Positions 26,575 to 36,198 of a stretch of DNA of 64,000 nt are shown piece by piece. The stretch's first letter is position 1. Each line of letters starts with the position of its first letter. The translations under genes and the position numbers were made by a program. The notes beneath the pieces were generated by a model, which saw only the letters and a list, made by a program, of their open reading frames with translations, was not told the DNA's origin and did not search any database. The stretch is from Fluviicola sp. (GTDB lineage: Bacteria > Bacteroidota > Bacteroidia > Flavobacteriales_D > Crocinitomicaceae). Location of the stretch: positions 1 to 64,000 of the forward strand of contig JARWZO010000027.1 in the NCBI GenBank assembly GCA_029866325.1, given 5' to 3'.

Positions 26575-26922
26575 ATGAATACAATTGAAACGAAAAAAGA
26601 CATCGAATTACTGGTCGATACCTTTTACACCGCGATCCTCAAAGACGAACAACTTGCACCGTTTTTCGCTCACCTCAATTTTGTGGAACATTTACCAAAA
26701 ATGGTTCACTTCTGGAGCTTTGTATTGCTGGATGAACCGGGTTATACAACCAATGTCACCGACAAACACGCTGGTATGAAGCTCAACAAGGCTTTGTTTG
26801 ATCGATGGGTGGAATTGTTTCATGCAACTGTTGATGAACTCTTTGAAGGTGAAAAAGCACAATTGGCGAAAGAGCGAGCTACTGTTTTGGGATGGACGAT
26901 GGCAAGTAAGTTTAATGGTTGA
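26575..26922 (+). CDS. Group III truncated haemoglobin
   Basis: The 115-residue protein from the ATG 'MNTIETKKDIELLV' follows the group III truncated globin pattern: 'DTFYTAILKDEQLAPFFAHL', 'LPKMVHFWSFVLLDEPGY', 'HAGMKLNKALFDRWVELFHA' and 'RATVLGWTMA'. These haem proteins bind oxygen or nitric oxide; a role in NO or redox handling is plausible but not shown. A GTG at 26494 in frame would add 27 residues not typical of the family. ATG 26566 is another possible start. Confidence 0.88.
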   Translation: MNTIETKKDIELLVDTFYTAILKDEQLAPFFAHLNFVEHLPKMVHFWSFVLLDEPGYTTNVTDKHAGMKLNKALFDRWVELFHATVDELFEGEKAQLAKERATVLGWTMASKFNG

Positions 26923-27060
26923 TGAGTTTCTTGAGTTTTATAAGTTTTTAAGTTAACCAGTTCTTGAGTTGTACAAGTTGGTGAAGTAACTGTTAAACTT
27001 AGAAACTGTTAACTCACCAAACCCAAAACACTGAATAATTTAAGAAACTGAGAAACGCAT
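26923..27060. repeat. Low-complexity intergenic tract of AAACT/AGTTT words
   Basis: The gap after the globin gene is built from repeats such as GAGTTTCTTGAGTTTTATAAG and, in the other sense, AAACTTAGAAACTGTTAACTC. Similar vocabulary occurs at 28030-28110 and 31100-31165. No coding frame is evident. Confidence 0.45.
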
Positions 27061-27120
27061 GTTTTTTTATTCGTTTTTGAAACCCTTTTCTAATTTCAAC
27101 GAAAAATTGATCCTTCGCCT

Positions 27121-28008
27121 ATGATTCGAAACACCATTTTGTTTTTAGTTATGATTCATTTCGGGCATTATGTGTCGGCTCAGTATGACGGCATTTCGCT
27201 TAATAGAACAATTTTAATGGATTGGGCGGTTCAGCAACATTTATTGTTGAATGAACAACCCGGTAAAAGTTTGCGATTAAGCATAATGGATCATCTCGGT
27301 AATTATGTAGTCTATGCTTACGAGAAATTGAATGATTCTATTTATCGGGAAGTTGTAAAGGAATCAAACGTTGAACTAAAAGCCGATCAACTTTATATAA
27401 AAAGAGGCAATACAGTAACTGCTTGTTATCCATTGAAAGATGGATATTCTGATCGAGATTTTTCCGGGTATCGAGACTCGGCAGGTTATTTAGTGAGAGA
27501 TACGATTGTGATCAAACGTGGGAAATCACCCTTTCACCGAAGAGATGTTGTTCTTTTAGATTCAAACTACAACGTAACAAAATGGTGGACTTACGATGAT
27601 GGAATGGATAGTGTTTATTATTGCCGTGAATCGAATTTGGCTAAAAATTGTAGTGATAGAAATGTGTATTTTCTCACTAAAACAGATTCCATAAAGCATT
27701 CTTACATGAAAAGTTGCTCGGGCGATGCAGATCTACTAATAAAGGATAAAAAAGTATTTGTCTCTTATTGGGAATTTAAGGCCAAACGGGAGGTTTTGTA
27801 TCATGAATGGATTGTGTCTTCGAATAGGAAACGCGTATTTTATTTGGTTGATGTAGCCGCTGAGCCGAGATTGATAGGCGGAAAATTGATGAAAGAAGAT
27901 GAAGTGAAAATAAAGACAGATAAAAAAGGGTGTATTAAACGAATCAACAGTAAAACATTTATTGCAGCGAATCCAAAAACTGCATGGCTATTTTGGCTAG
28001 ATGAGTGA
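27121..28008 (+). CDS. Secreted protein of unknown function
   Basis: The 295-residue protein has a signal peptide ('MIRNTILFLVMIHFGHYVSA', cleavage near residue 20). A beta-rich body follows, with several 'DS' pairs and a late YwqK-like strand pattern. No known family is recognised. It is not followed by a T9SS sorting domain, so periplasmic or outer-membrane-associated location is the best guess. It converges on the PKD-repeat gene. Confidence 0.7.
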   Translation: MIRNTILFLVMIHFGHYVSAQYDGISLNRTILMDWAVQQHLLLNEQPGKSLRLSIMDHLGNYVVYAYEKLNDSIYREVVKESNVELKADQLYIKRGNTVTACYPLKDGYSDRDFSGYRDSAGYLVRDTIVIKRGKSPFHRRDVVLLDSNYNVTKWWTYDDGMDSVYYCRESNLAKNCSDRNVYFLTKTDSIKHSYMKSCSGDADLLIKDKKVFVSYWEFKAKREVLYHEWIVSSNRKRVFYLVDVAAEPRLIGGKLMKEDEVKIKTDKKGCIKRINSKTFIAANPKTAWLFWLDE

Positions 28009-28103
28009 TTTTCGTATGTAGAGTGAATCAAAACTCCATAAACTTATCAACCTTAAAAAAACTAAAAAACTCAGGAAACTGTCAAACTCTAGAAACTATC
28101 AAA

Positions 28104-30806
28104 CTAACGAAGTACATTCACGTGTCCGGTCAATTTTTGCTCGCCTTCCCACACAGAACATGGAGTGTATTTCACCACATAAGTATACACGCCCGAAGGA
28201 ACCAGTTCGCCTTTGTACATACCATCCCATTCTTCATACTGATCATGAGAAGTGTACAGCAATTCGCCCCAGCGGTTGAAAATGCGCATTTCCCATTCCG
28301 ACGCATCGAGGTATGATTTAGCGTAAAACGTATTGTTGTAATCGTTGCCATCCGGTGTAAAAGCATTCGGAATATAAACGGTAAACGGCTCAATGATGAT
28401 TTGTTGTCTACTCGAATCGGTACACCCGAATTCATTGGTGGCAATTTGTAACGGATAATGCGTGCCCGAAGTCAGGTACATATACACCGGATCATCCAAA
28501 TCCGAGGTCGGCGAATCTTCAATGTTCTGATTTGTATCATCGAAATTATACCACACCGAAATAGCTCCCTGCGATTGATCGTTGAATGAAATCTCCGAAT
28601 GACAAATATCTGTAGTTGGCGGATTGACCGAAAAAGCAGAAACCGGTCGCGGATGCACATTGATCAGGTCATTGCGTGTTAATACCAGCGTTCGGATACA
28701 ACCTTCATTGGTTTGAATTTGAAGTGTTACGGGATATTGACCGGGCTGCGTATACACATGCATCGGATTTGGCAAGGTGGAAGTGCCACCATCACCAAAG
28801 TTCCAGAAATACGTTAGTGGAGTGTCTGATGTACATGAATCGATGAATTGTGCCGGAAACGGAACGCATTGCAAACCATCTTCCAGTCCAAAGTTGATGG
28901 TTGGTTCCGAGAAAACAAACAAGGTAGAAGAGGCGCTTTCAGCACAAGATAGAAAACCGGCAGTAAGCGTTACTGTATGTTGCCCTGGCTGATCATAAAC
29001 AACATTTGACACATTCAGCGTAGTTGCTGTAGACGGATTGGCATTCGGACCGAAATTCCAGGAATAGGTCGTAATGGAAGGTCCACTCACGTTGCCTACA
29101 AAATTGAAGCTGTTATTGGTAATACACAGCGAATCATTGTGTGTAAACGAAACACTGAGTGGCTCATAAACTGTGAACGATTGCTGAGTGGTATCCGAAC
29201 AACCCGCCGAAACGGAAGAAATCAATGTTACAATATAAGTTCCCGATGTGGGGAAGGTAAACGTCGGTTCAAAAGCTGTGCTTACATCTGTGGTAACTCC
29301 CGGCACACCGAAATCCCATTCATAACTGGTTGAACCCTGAGATGTATTGTCAAACGTGTGCGTGAGCCCATTACACTCATAATTCACCGGTAAGTTGAAA
29401 GTTGCTATCGGTTCTGGTAAAATGAATACTGTATGTGTAATCGAATCGGAGCAAATCCCGAATGTGCCTACCAATTTCACCGGGTGAGAACCGCCTGCGC
29501 TAAAGTTTACATCATTCACATTCGCTCCGGTAGCCGAAGGAATAGAAGCATTTGGACCGAAATCCCAAGAAAGCGTTGCATTAGGACTTCCTGCTACAAT
29601 CTGAGCAGCAAAATCAACTGAATTATCAATGAAACAGAGCGAATCGTCGTAGGTGAAATCGACTTCCAACGGATTGTTAAAAATGAAAGGCATAACAGTA
29701 GTATCGCTGCATGGCCAGCCTGGATTTACGATTAATGTGATGTTGTAAGTTCCCGGAGCAGGAAAAGTGTAAGTCGGTTCAAATCCTGTACTGACGTCAG
29801 TGTTGATGCCTGCAACGCCAAAATCCCATGCATAACTTTGACCGCCCCAACTTTGGTTATCAAACGTAAAGGTCAATCCCTGACAATAGGAAACAAATCC
29901 CGGAGAGTTTTCCTGATCGGTTACAATCGCTTGTAATTCCACTATGCAATTCACTACGCGAAACAAAAAGTCGCGGGTAGTTGAAGAAATTTGCACGCCG
30001 TTTCTATATTCTTTCACGCGGATTCCAACCACGTACAATCCAAGATTATTGGCATCTACAAACAATTCGCCGGTTACGGGATCAATGGTTGTTGTTGATC
30101 CGGGACCTAGCGGAACGGCAGCATTAAAATTTGCAGCCCAGCTTACAAAGGGATAATTTGGTGCAGGTGGTGGGGCAGGAGCGGGATTGAAACCGCTTGC
30201 TCCGGCAAAAGGAGTTACTAATTCATAAGCCAAACTGTCGCCGTCGGGATCAATAGCACTATGGTCGAAAATCAAATCTTCGTTGTTACACAGCACCAAC
30301 GGTGGATAATTGTTGTAGCGCGGAGAACTATTTACCAACGCATTTGAGTTGGTTCCCGTTATAAAGGTAGAAAGAGTTAATCCGGTATCGTCGGGGTTGT
30401 TGAGATTGGTCACATTCGGACCTCGGCAACAACGTTGATAAGAAGCAGTATAGCCGCCTGGAGTTGGGGGAAGTGTAACAATGGTGGTATAAATAGCGCG
30501 TTCGGCACAAATTCCCGAAGGAGGCGTAACGCACGGGTTATTGAAAACTACAGGTAATTGCGTGCTTCCGGGGAACGGAACATTCACTTCTTGTACTAAT
30601 TGATTGCTTGAATTGAAAATCCCTAAACTCAGCGGATTGTCATACTCAGCACCGGTTGATGCGCAGTCGCGGTACAATGCAATGTGAATACGGTATTGAT
30701 TTCCACCTAGATAGTCGTACCAGATTTCTCCGCCAATGATATGCGATGCAAAGACATTCACAGGAATGAGCAAAAGAAAAATGCTATACAGGAGTAATCG
30801 TTTCAC
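28104..30806 (-). CDS. PKD-repeat T9SS type B (gliding motility-associated C-terminal) protein
   Basis: The 900-residue protein has a GTG start and a signal peptide ('KRLLLYSIFLLLIPVNVFA'). An N-terminal domain begins 'SHIIGGEIWYDYLGGNQYRI'. Several PKD domains run from about residue 295 to 800 ('SYAWDFGVAGINTDVSTGFE', 'YFWNFGDGGTSTLPNPMHVY'). It ends in the CHU_C/type B domain 'IPNAFTPDGNDYNNTFY' to 'VYTYVVKYTPC...GHVNVLR'. Type B sorting sends cargo through T9SS, often needing a PorP/SprF partner. The protein is a probable surface adhesin or filament. Confidence 0.93.
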   Translation of the reverse strand: MKRLLLYSIFLLLIPVNVFASHIIGGEIWYDYLGGNQYRIHIALYRDCASTGAEYDNPLSLGIFNSSNQLVQEVNVPFPGSTQLPVVFNNPCVTPPSGICAERAIYTTIVTLPPTPGGYTASYQRCCRGPNVTNLNNPDDTGLTLSTFITGTNSNALVNSSPRYNNYPPLVLCNNEDLIFDHSAIDPDGDSLAYELVTPFAGASGFNPAPAPPPAPNYPFVSWAANFNAAVPLGPGSTTTIDPVTGELFVDANNLGLYVVGIRVKEYRNGVQISSTTRDFLFRVVNCIVELQAIVTDQENSPGFVSYCQGLTFTFDNQSWGGQSYAWDFGVAGINTDVSTGFEPTYTFPAPGTYNITLIVNPGWPCSDTTVMPFIFNNPLEVDFTYDDSLCFIDNSVDFAAQIVAGSPNATLSWDFGPNASIPSATGANVNDVNFSAGGSHPVKLVGTFGICSDSITHTVFILPEPIATFNLPVNYECNGLTHTFDNTSQGSTSYEWDFGVPGVTTDVSTAFEPTFTFPTSGTYIVTLISSVSAGCSDTTQQSFTVYEPLSVSFTHNDSLCITNNSFNFVGNVSGPSITTYSWNFGPNANPSTATTLNVSNVVYDQPGQHTVTLTAGFLSCAESASSTLFVFSEPTINFGLEDGLQCVPFPAQFIDSCTSDTPLTYFWNFGDGGTSTLPNPMHVYTQPGQYPVTLQIQTNEGCIRTLVLTRNDLINVHPRPVSAFSVNPPTTDICHSEISFNDQSQGAISVWYNFDDTNQNIEDSPTSDLDDPVYMYLTSGTHYPLQIATNEFGCTDSSRQQIIIEPFTVYIPNAFTPDGNDYNNTFYAKSYLDASEWEMRIFNRWGELLYTSHDQYEEWDGMYKGELVPSGVYTYVVKYTPCSVWEGEQKLTGHVNVLR

Positions 30807-31244
30807 AATGCTTTAGACGAATTAATTATACAAAAGTTGTGATCTTTCTGCGATTATCGTACCAAAATTAGTGATTATTGATTAAACGGTTCATTTTAAA
30901 GGATGAAAGACATTTGGATCGGATCTTGAATGCTTGATTTTATAAATGTTTGATGCTAGATTTTTGATGTTGGATTGGTTTCCTCTCTTAACAGAAGGCT
31001 TGCTTCCATAACTAATTTACAGTCGTTTCCTGTAGTTGTATTCTTACCTGAATCTCATCAAAAATCAAGCATCAAAAATCAGACATCATCCAAATAGACA
31101 AAGTCAAACTCACAAAACGTAGATACGAATAAAACTTAAAAACTCATAAAACTCAGTCAAACTAACGAACCAAGCATTGAAACAATTCAACCGAAAAAGG
31201 CTCTTTAGCGAAATGAAAAAAAAAGCGCAATTTTAAAAGCGCAA
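30807..31244. other. Divergent intergenic region with inverted repeats
   Basis: The 438-bp gap separates the PKD gene from the sensor kinase gene. A segment near 30945-30976 (TTTGATGCTAGATTTTTGATG) and one near 31058-31092 (ATCAAAAATCAAGCATCAAA) are imperfect inverse copies built from TGATTTTTGATG. It ends in an AAACTCA-rich tract (31100-31165). No gene is seen; both promoters should lie here. Confidence 0.55.
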
Positions 31245-34200
31245 ATGAAACAGCTTCTCGCATTTTTGTTTTTTGTAATCTCGATTCCTCTGACAGCTCA
31301 GCGTGGAGTTGCCAATTATACCCGCGAAAACGGGCTGATCTCTAACGAAATCAGTGATGTAACCTACGACAGCAAAGGATTTCTATGGATAGCCACCGAC
31401 AAAGGTATTGACCGTTTTGATGGTCAGCGATTTATTCACTTTCAGCACGATCCCGACGATAAAAACACCGTTTGTAGCAATCGCATCATGCGCATTTCCT
31501 TCGATCCGAAAGGATTTATTTGGGCGGCAACAATGAATGGCGGGCTCATTCGCATTTCTACCAAAACACTGCGCGTTCGTAATTACAAGTATCAAAAGGG
31601 CAAAAAAAACGGAATCGCCGACAACCGATCAACAGCCATTTTTATTGATAGCGACCGCGAAACGTGGATTTGTCCGCATTACCGTGGATTGGATTATTAC
31701 GATTCCAAACGCGATTGTTTTGTCAATTACCGACCTACAGATCAGTTTCCAAATCTCAACCCACGATACGCCAATCTGTTTTCTTCCGTAATTGAAGACC
31801 GCAACGCAAAAGGCGTGTTTTGGTGCGCTTCGCTTGACGGACTTTTTTCGTTTAACAAACGCACCAAAAAGTGGAAGCATTTTCCGGTCAATAAACGTAC
31901 CTTTCTGGAAACACTCACGCCGATTGGTTTTGAAGGAGCAACACGTTGCCTAGAGCAAGACGGCAAGGGAAATCTCTACATTGGTACTTGGGGCGGAGGA
32001 TTGTTGTATTTCGATAAAAATCAAGGATTGTACCGTCGGTTTATTTACCAGAAAGCCGAACCGCCAAGTGGCTTCCGAAACAATATTTCCGACCTTAAAT
32101 GGCGCGATACACGTTATTTATATGTGTGTGCCACGAACTACGAATTTTTGCTCTTCGATACCAAAACAAAAGAGTTTATTCATTACGACGATTCTGAAAA
32201 GTCCATTTTTAAGCCCCATCGAATGGCACGTTTCGGAAAACAAATTGCCATTGCCGGACTCGAAAACGGCATTTTTGTTCACAATGAATCGCTGATTTTC
32301 GGAAGGCACGAGCGTTATCCGTTTGATTTGCAACAAATTGTTTTTCATCCCACCGAAAATGAATGGCTTGCTACTAACTCAAGCAACAACGGCGAGGCTT
32401 ATTTCCACAGAAATGGAACGGGGAAGACCTATCAATTGTTTTCAGGAAAGCGCGACAACGAGTATTTCTTTTCTGCACCACATTACATGGGGAAAAACGG
32501 CTATATTATTGTGGCCTCCGATGGAATTGTGCGTTTTGATCCGAAAAACGGTTTGAAAGAATTGGTGCGTTTCGACCAGTTTAAAGACCGGGTGCGCATG
32601 CATGCAACCACACCGCTTTCTTCCTTCAATGATGGCGATTCGGTGTTGTGGATCGGATCAAAATACGGTGGAATCTTGCATTATTCGTTTACTACGAACC
32701 AATTGACGATGTATCAGCGTGACAAACAACATCCTTCCAATGGACCGTTGCATGATTCGTGGTTTTTTTCGTTTGCTACTTACGGTTCCACGCTTTATTA
32801 CGGCTACGAAGAAGGGATTGGCGCCATTGACCTGAAAACAAAAACCTTCTTTAAACCCGATTTTGCCTTTATGCTTCCGCGCGACCAGATGCGCAGTATG
32901 ACCATTGATAAAAACGGCATGTTGTGGGTCGGAACCATGGCCAATGGGGTGTTGGTGGTAGATATTCCGTATAAAAAAATTGTTCGCCGCATTACCGCCC
33001 GAATGGGTTTGCAAACCGATAGGGTAGACCAGTTGTTGTTTGATAACGACAATCATGTTTGGGTACTTAACCCGAATTGTGTGGCTATTATAAACCGATC
33101 AGATTACCGCATTCAGTCACTCGAAAACCAAAACGGAATGACGGGAATCTATGGCATTCACCTGCATGATAATCGGCTGTATTTTTTACAAAACAACGGT
33201 TATGTGGTGAGTAAATCCGGACGAAAACTACCGCACATCAATGTTCCGAAACCTTATATTCAACGCGTACGGGAATTAAACGATCAGCCATTTACCGAAA
33301 ATAAAACGGTATTCGATTTTGAGCAAAACAACCTTGGGTTCGAATTTGGGGTACTCGATTACTCCAACAGCATGAACAATTTTGTGAGTTATCGCTTGAA
33401 AGGATTGGAGAAAAACTGGCACAGCGGTAATGGAAAAGACGAGGCTACTTACTACAATCTTCCGGGCGGGAAATATGTTTTTCAGGTAAAAATCATCGAA
33501 GACGGACGTTCGTACATTGCTGCGTATTCCTTTGAAATCATTCCGCCTTTCTGGAAACGTTGGTGGTTTATCTTACTCACCATTGCTGCAATTACGGTTG
33601 CAATATGGTGGTACATTCGTTTGCGAATCAGACGGGTTGAAAGCACCGAGCGCATGCGCACCGAATTTAACCGCCAGATCAACGAAATGGAGTCGAAAGC
33701 GTTGCGCGCGCAGATGAATCCTCATTTTCTGTTCAATAGTTTAAATTCCATTCGACTTTTTATTCTGAAAAACGAAGTGGAAAGTGCTTCCGATTACATT
33801 GCTAAATTCTCGAAGCTTTTGCGCATGATTTTGAATCACTCGCGGCAGGATATGATCACTGTTTACGATGAGGTGCAAACACTGAAATTGTACCTGGAGT
33901 TTGAGCGCTTGCGTTTTGATAAAGGGTTTGAGTTTGATCTGCAAATAGACGGACAGGCCGTGCTTGATTGTCACCTTCCGCCTATGATTATTCAGCCTTT
34001 TGTGGAAAACGCCATTTGGCATGGATTGATGCCACGTCCGGATGATAAAGGATACATTCACGTTTCGTTCAAGAAACAAGACGGACATTTACTGGTAAGT
34101 GTGCGCGACAACGGGATTGGCCGAGAAAAAGCGCGTGAGAACAACCGGAAAGCCTCGTTGAAAGAAGGTTCCGTAGGTTTACAAATTACCAAAGAACGAT

Positions 34201-34322
34201 TGCGTACTTTAACGCGCCGTACGGGCAGGTTGAATGACTTTGCGATTATGGATTTATACGATGATAATCAGCAACCTATCGGAACTTTGATTAAATTGAA
34301 CTTTGAAATAGAAGAAAAATGA
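31245..34322 (+). CDS. Propeller/Y_Y_Y sensor histidine kinase (LytS-type kinase domain)
   Basis: The 1025-residue protein has a signal peptide (about 1-19). Two-component regulator propeller blades span about residues 20-690 ('ISDVTYDSKGFLWIATDKGI', 'MTIDKNGMLWVGTMANGVLV'). A Y_Y_Y-like domain ('YRLKGLEKNW', 'PGGKYVFQVKI') and one membrane helix ('WFILLTIAAITVAIWWYI', about 771-788) follow. The cytoplasmic His_kinase domain has H827 in 'AQMNPHFLFNSLNSI', and the ATPase part has 'VRDNGIGREKA'. It should sense an envelope or carbohydrate-related signal and phosphorylate the downstream regulator, whose start overlaps its stop by 4 nt. Confidence 0.94.
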   Translation: MKQLLAFLFFVISIPLTAQRGVANYTRENGLISNEISDVTYDSKGFLWIATDKGIDRFDGQRFIHFQHDPDDKNTVCSNRIMRISFDPKGFIWAATMNGGLIRISTKTLRVRNYKYQKGKKNGIADNRSTAIFIDSDRETWICPHYRGLDYYDSKRDCFVNYRPTDQFPNLNPRYANLFSSVIEDRNAKGVFWCASLDGLFSFNKRTKKWKHFPVNKRTFLETLTPIGFEGATRCLEQDGKGNLYIGTWGGGLLYFDKNQGLYRRFIYQKAEPPSGFRNNISDLKWRDTRYLYVCATNYEFLLFDTKTKEFIHYDDSEKSIFKPHRMARFGKQIAIAGLENGIFVHNESLIFGRHERYPFDLQQIVFHPTENEWLATNSSNNGEAYFHRNGTGKTYQLFSGKRDNEYFFSAPHYMGKNGYIIVASDGIVRFDPKNGLKELVRFDQFKDRVRMHATTPLSSFNDGDSVLWIGSKYGGILHYSFTTNQLTMYQRDKQHPSNGPLHDSWFFSFATYGSTLYYGYEEGIGAIDLKTKTFFKPDFAFMLPRDQMRSMTIDKNGMLWVGTMANGVLVVDIPYKKIVRRITARMGLQTDRVDQLLFDNDNHVWVLNPNCVAIINRSDYRIQSLENQNGMTGIYGIHLHDNRLYFLQNNGYVVSKSGRKLPHINVPKPYIQRVRELNDQPFTENKTVFDFEQNNLGFEFGVLDYSNSMNNFVSYRLKGLEKNWHSGNGKDEATYYNLPGGKYVFQVKIIEDGRSYIAAYSFEIIPPFWKRWWFILLTIAAITVAIWWYIRLRIRRVESTERMRTEFNRQINEMESKALRAQMNPHFLFNSLNSIRLFILKNEVESASDYIAKFSKLLRMILNHSRQDMITVYDEVQTLKLYLEFERLRFDKGFEFDLQIDGQAVLDCHLPPMIIQPFVENAIWHGLMPRPDDKGYIHVSFKKQDGHLLVSVRDNGIGREKARENNRKASLKEGSVGLQITKERLRTLTRRTGRLNDFAIMDLYDDNQQPIGTLIKLNFEIEEK

Positions 34323-35044
34323 AATTAAGAGCAATACTTGTCGATGATGAAAAGCACAGTTTGGAAACAACTTCCATCCTGATTCGCAAATTTTGTGCGG
34401 ATGTTGAAATCATTGCCGAACTCAATCAACCCATAGAAGCGGTAGAAGTGATCAATCGTGAAGAACCCGATTTGTTGTTTTTGGATATTTCCATGCCGCA
34501 AATGAACGGTTTTGAGTTGTTGAATGTGCTTTCGTACAAAGATGCCGATGTGATTTTCACGACCGCTTACGATGAATACGCGTTGGAAGGCTTCAAGCAC
34601 GGCGCTACCCATTATCTGGTGAAACCGATTGAAGCTTCCGACTTGGTTGAAAGCGTGCAGCGTGTGAAAAAGAAGCGCATGGAAAAAAAGCAGCAAACCG
34701 CAGCTAGTGTTGGCTTGAAGCCGAAAATTCCAATTTCATCACTCAACGGTATCGAACTAATCGAAGTGGAACAAATCATTCGCTGTGAATCGGATGGTAA
34801 TTACACCACGATTGTATTGCCGACGCGTAAAGTAACCGTTTCTAAAACCTTGAAGGAAATCGAAAAACAATTGGTCGATTTTCCCTATTTCTTTCGCTTA
34901 CACAATTCGCATTTGGTAAACCTGAACCATGTTGCCAAATACATTCGTGGCGAAGGCGGCTCGGTGATTTTGACCAACAATGAAGAAATCGGTGTTTCGC
35001 GTAGCAAGAAATTTGAACTGCTAGAGGTGTTGGGGATCAACTAG
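34319..35044 (+). CDS. LytTR-family response regulator
   Basis: The 241-residue protein has an N-terminal receiver domain with acidic pocket D9/D10 and phosphoacceptor D56 ('LLFLDISMPQMNGFEL'). K105 lies in 'HYLVKPIEASD'. A C-terminal LytTR DNA-binding domain follows ('IIRCESDGNYTTIVL', 'FFRLHNSHLVNLNHVAKYIR'). The ATG overlaps the kinase stop (ATGA), so the two are translationally coupled and form one two-component system. Targets are not visible. Confidence 0.95.
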   Translation: MKLRAILVDDEKHSLETTSILIRKFCADVEIIAELNQPIEAVEVINREEPDLLFLDISMPQMNGFELLNVLSYKDADVIFTTAYDEYALEGFKHGATHYLVKPIEASDLVESVQRVKKKRMEKKQQTAASVGLKPKIPISSLNGIELIEVEQIIRCESDGNYTTIVLPTRKVTVSKTLKEIEKQLVDFPYFFRLHNSHLVNLNHVAKYIRGEGGSVILTNNEEIGVSRSKKFELLEVLGIN

Positions 35045-35060
35045 GTTGGCCGATTAGTTA

Positions 35061-35226
35061 CAGTCCCGTAGGGACGAAATAGTGTAGCACTAAATATCGC
35101 ATCAGGAAAGTCCATGCCGTAGGTATGGGATATAACACGCAAAATAATATCTTACTCCGCCTTTGGCGGATAATGGTTTTTATCATAATATCGTGCTACT
35201 CTATTTTGTCCCTACAGGACGGGGGA
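35061..35226. repeat. REP/MITE-like palindromic intergenic element
   Basis: The left arm at 35063-35090 (GTCCCGTAGGGACGAAATAG then TGTAGCAC) is complementary to the right arm ending at 35221, with 25 of 28 positions conserved. The interior holds further small hairpins, CCATGCCGTAGGTATGG and CCGCCTTTGGCGG. The unit fills most of the 323-bp gap after the response regulator gene. It resembles the palindromic intergenic repeats found in many Bacteroidota genomes, sometimes linked to REP-associated transposases. None is in the window. Confidence 0.75.
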
Positions 35227-35367
35227 TTTATTGTCATACGTGGCAAGATTACGCTAACATAAATTATAGTTCAGTTTCGTCATCCACTCATCCAATCTCG
35301 GATTTTACATATTTCGATTGAGTGAACCGATTAGAAGCATTAACTTTACAAAAAAAAATTACCGGTT

Positions 35368-36198
35368 ATGAAAATTTTGTTACTTCTACTTACACTAAGT
35401 CTTTCATCTACTGCTCTCTTAGCGCAGAATGGATTATTGAAAACGATTGGCGGTGCGGCCAAAAACAAAGTTGAACAACAAGATTTTAATTCCACGCGTA
35501 CCAACAAGGAAAAACTGGATGACGGTGATCGTCCGAAAACGTCTCCTGCGCCACCCCCATCTCCCGCATCTTCTGTAGATTCTACTGCAACTCCGGTTAT
35601 GACCGAAGGTGCGAAAGGTGGTTACGAGCCAAGTTATACTTTCTCACAAAAGATTACCTACGAGATGCAAGATCTTAAGAAATCAAAAAGTGATAAGGTG
35701 AGCATGACACATTTTTACAGCGAAGGAGCCATCATGTCGGTTACCGGAGAAGCGGAGATGAATATCATTTTTGATTTCGCACGTGAATCAATGATCATGT
35801 TGAACGAGAAAGATATGACGGCAATGGTAATGTCAAGTGCTATGTCTGCTGCCATGGCTAATAAACAAGTAGAAGCTAGTGGAACACCTACCATTGTAAA
35901 AACCGGAAAAACCAAAAAGATTTTAGGTTATAACTGCGAAGAATACTTGATTACGGATGAGAAGCGTACTTCAAACGTTTGGGTTACCGCTGAAATAGGA
36001 ATTGACGCTACCAAAGCAGCCAAAGCAATGGGAGTGCCGCAAACAAGTAGTTCTTTGGGTGAAGACGGAAAAGGGATCATGATGGAATTTACGAGCTACG
36101 ACAAAAAAGGCGTTGCTGAAACCCACATGATCATGACCGAATACAAAGAAGAAACTACTACCAAATCATTGGCCGGTTACGCGGTTACAGAAATGTAA
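35368..36198 (+). CDS. DUF4412-domain exported protein
   Basis: The 276-residue protein has a signal peptide ('MKILLLLLTLSLSSTALLAQ') and a Pro/Ser-rich linker (about residues 55-70). A DUF4412-like domain follows, marked by 'GYNCEEYLITDEKRTSNVWV' and an 'EMNIIFDFARESMIMLNEKD' strand pair. Function unknown; periplasmic or outer-membrane location is expected. Its last 22 nt overlap the end of the convergent SDR gene. Confidence 0.82.
   Translation: MKILLLLLTLSLSSTALLAQNGLLKTIGGAAKNKVEQQDFNSTRTNKEKLDDGDRPKTSPAPPPSPASSVDSTATPVMTEGAKGGYEPSYTFSQKITYEMQDLKKSKSDKVSMTHFYSEGAIMSVTGEAEMNIIFDFARESMIMLNEKDMTAMVMSSAMSAAMANKQVEASGTPTIVKTGKTKKILGYNCEEYLITDEKRTSNVWVTAEIGIDATKAAKAMGVPQTSSSLGEDGKGIMMEFTSYDKKGVAETHMIMTEYKEETTTKSLAGYAVTEM

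Noticed and set aside
28472-28660. A minus-strand frame starting 'MCIRDR', a peptide known as a sequencing-adapter artefact
   Set aside because: The DNA fits the surrounding PKD gene in its own frame without interruption; the match is coincidental.
32658-33056. 132-codon minus-strand frame within the sensor kinase gene
   Set aside because: It is antisense to the propeller domain of a strongly supported gene.
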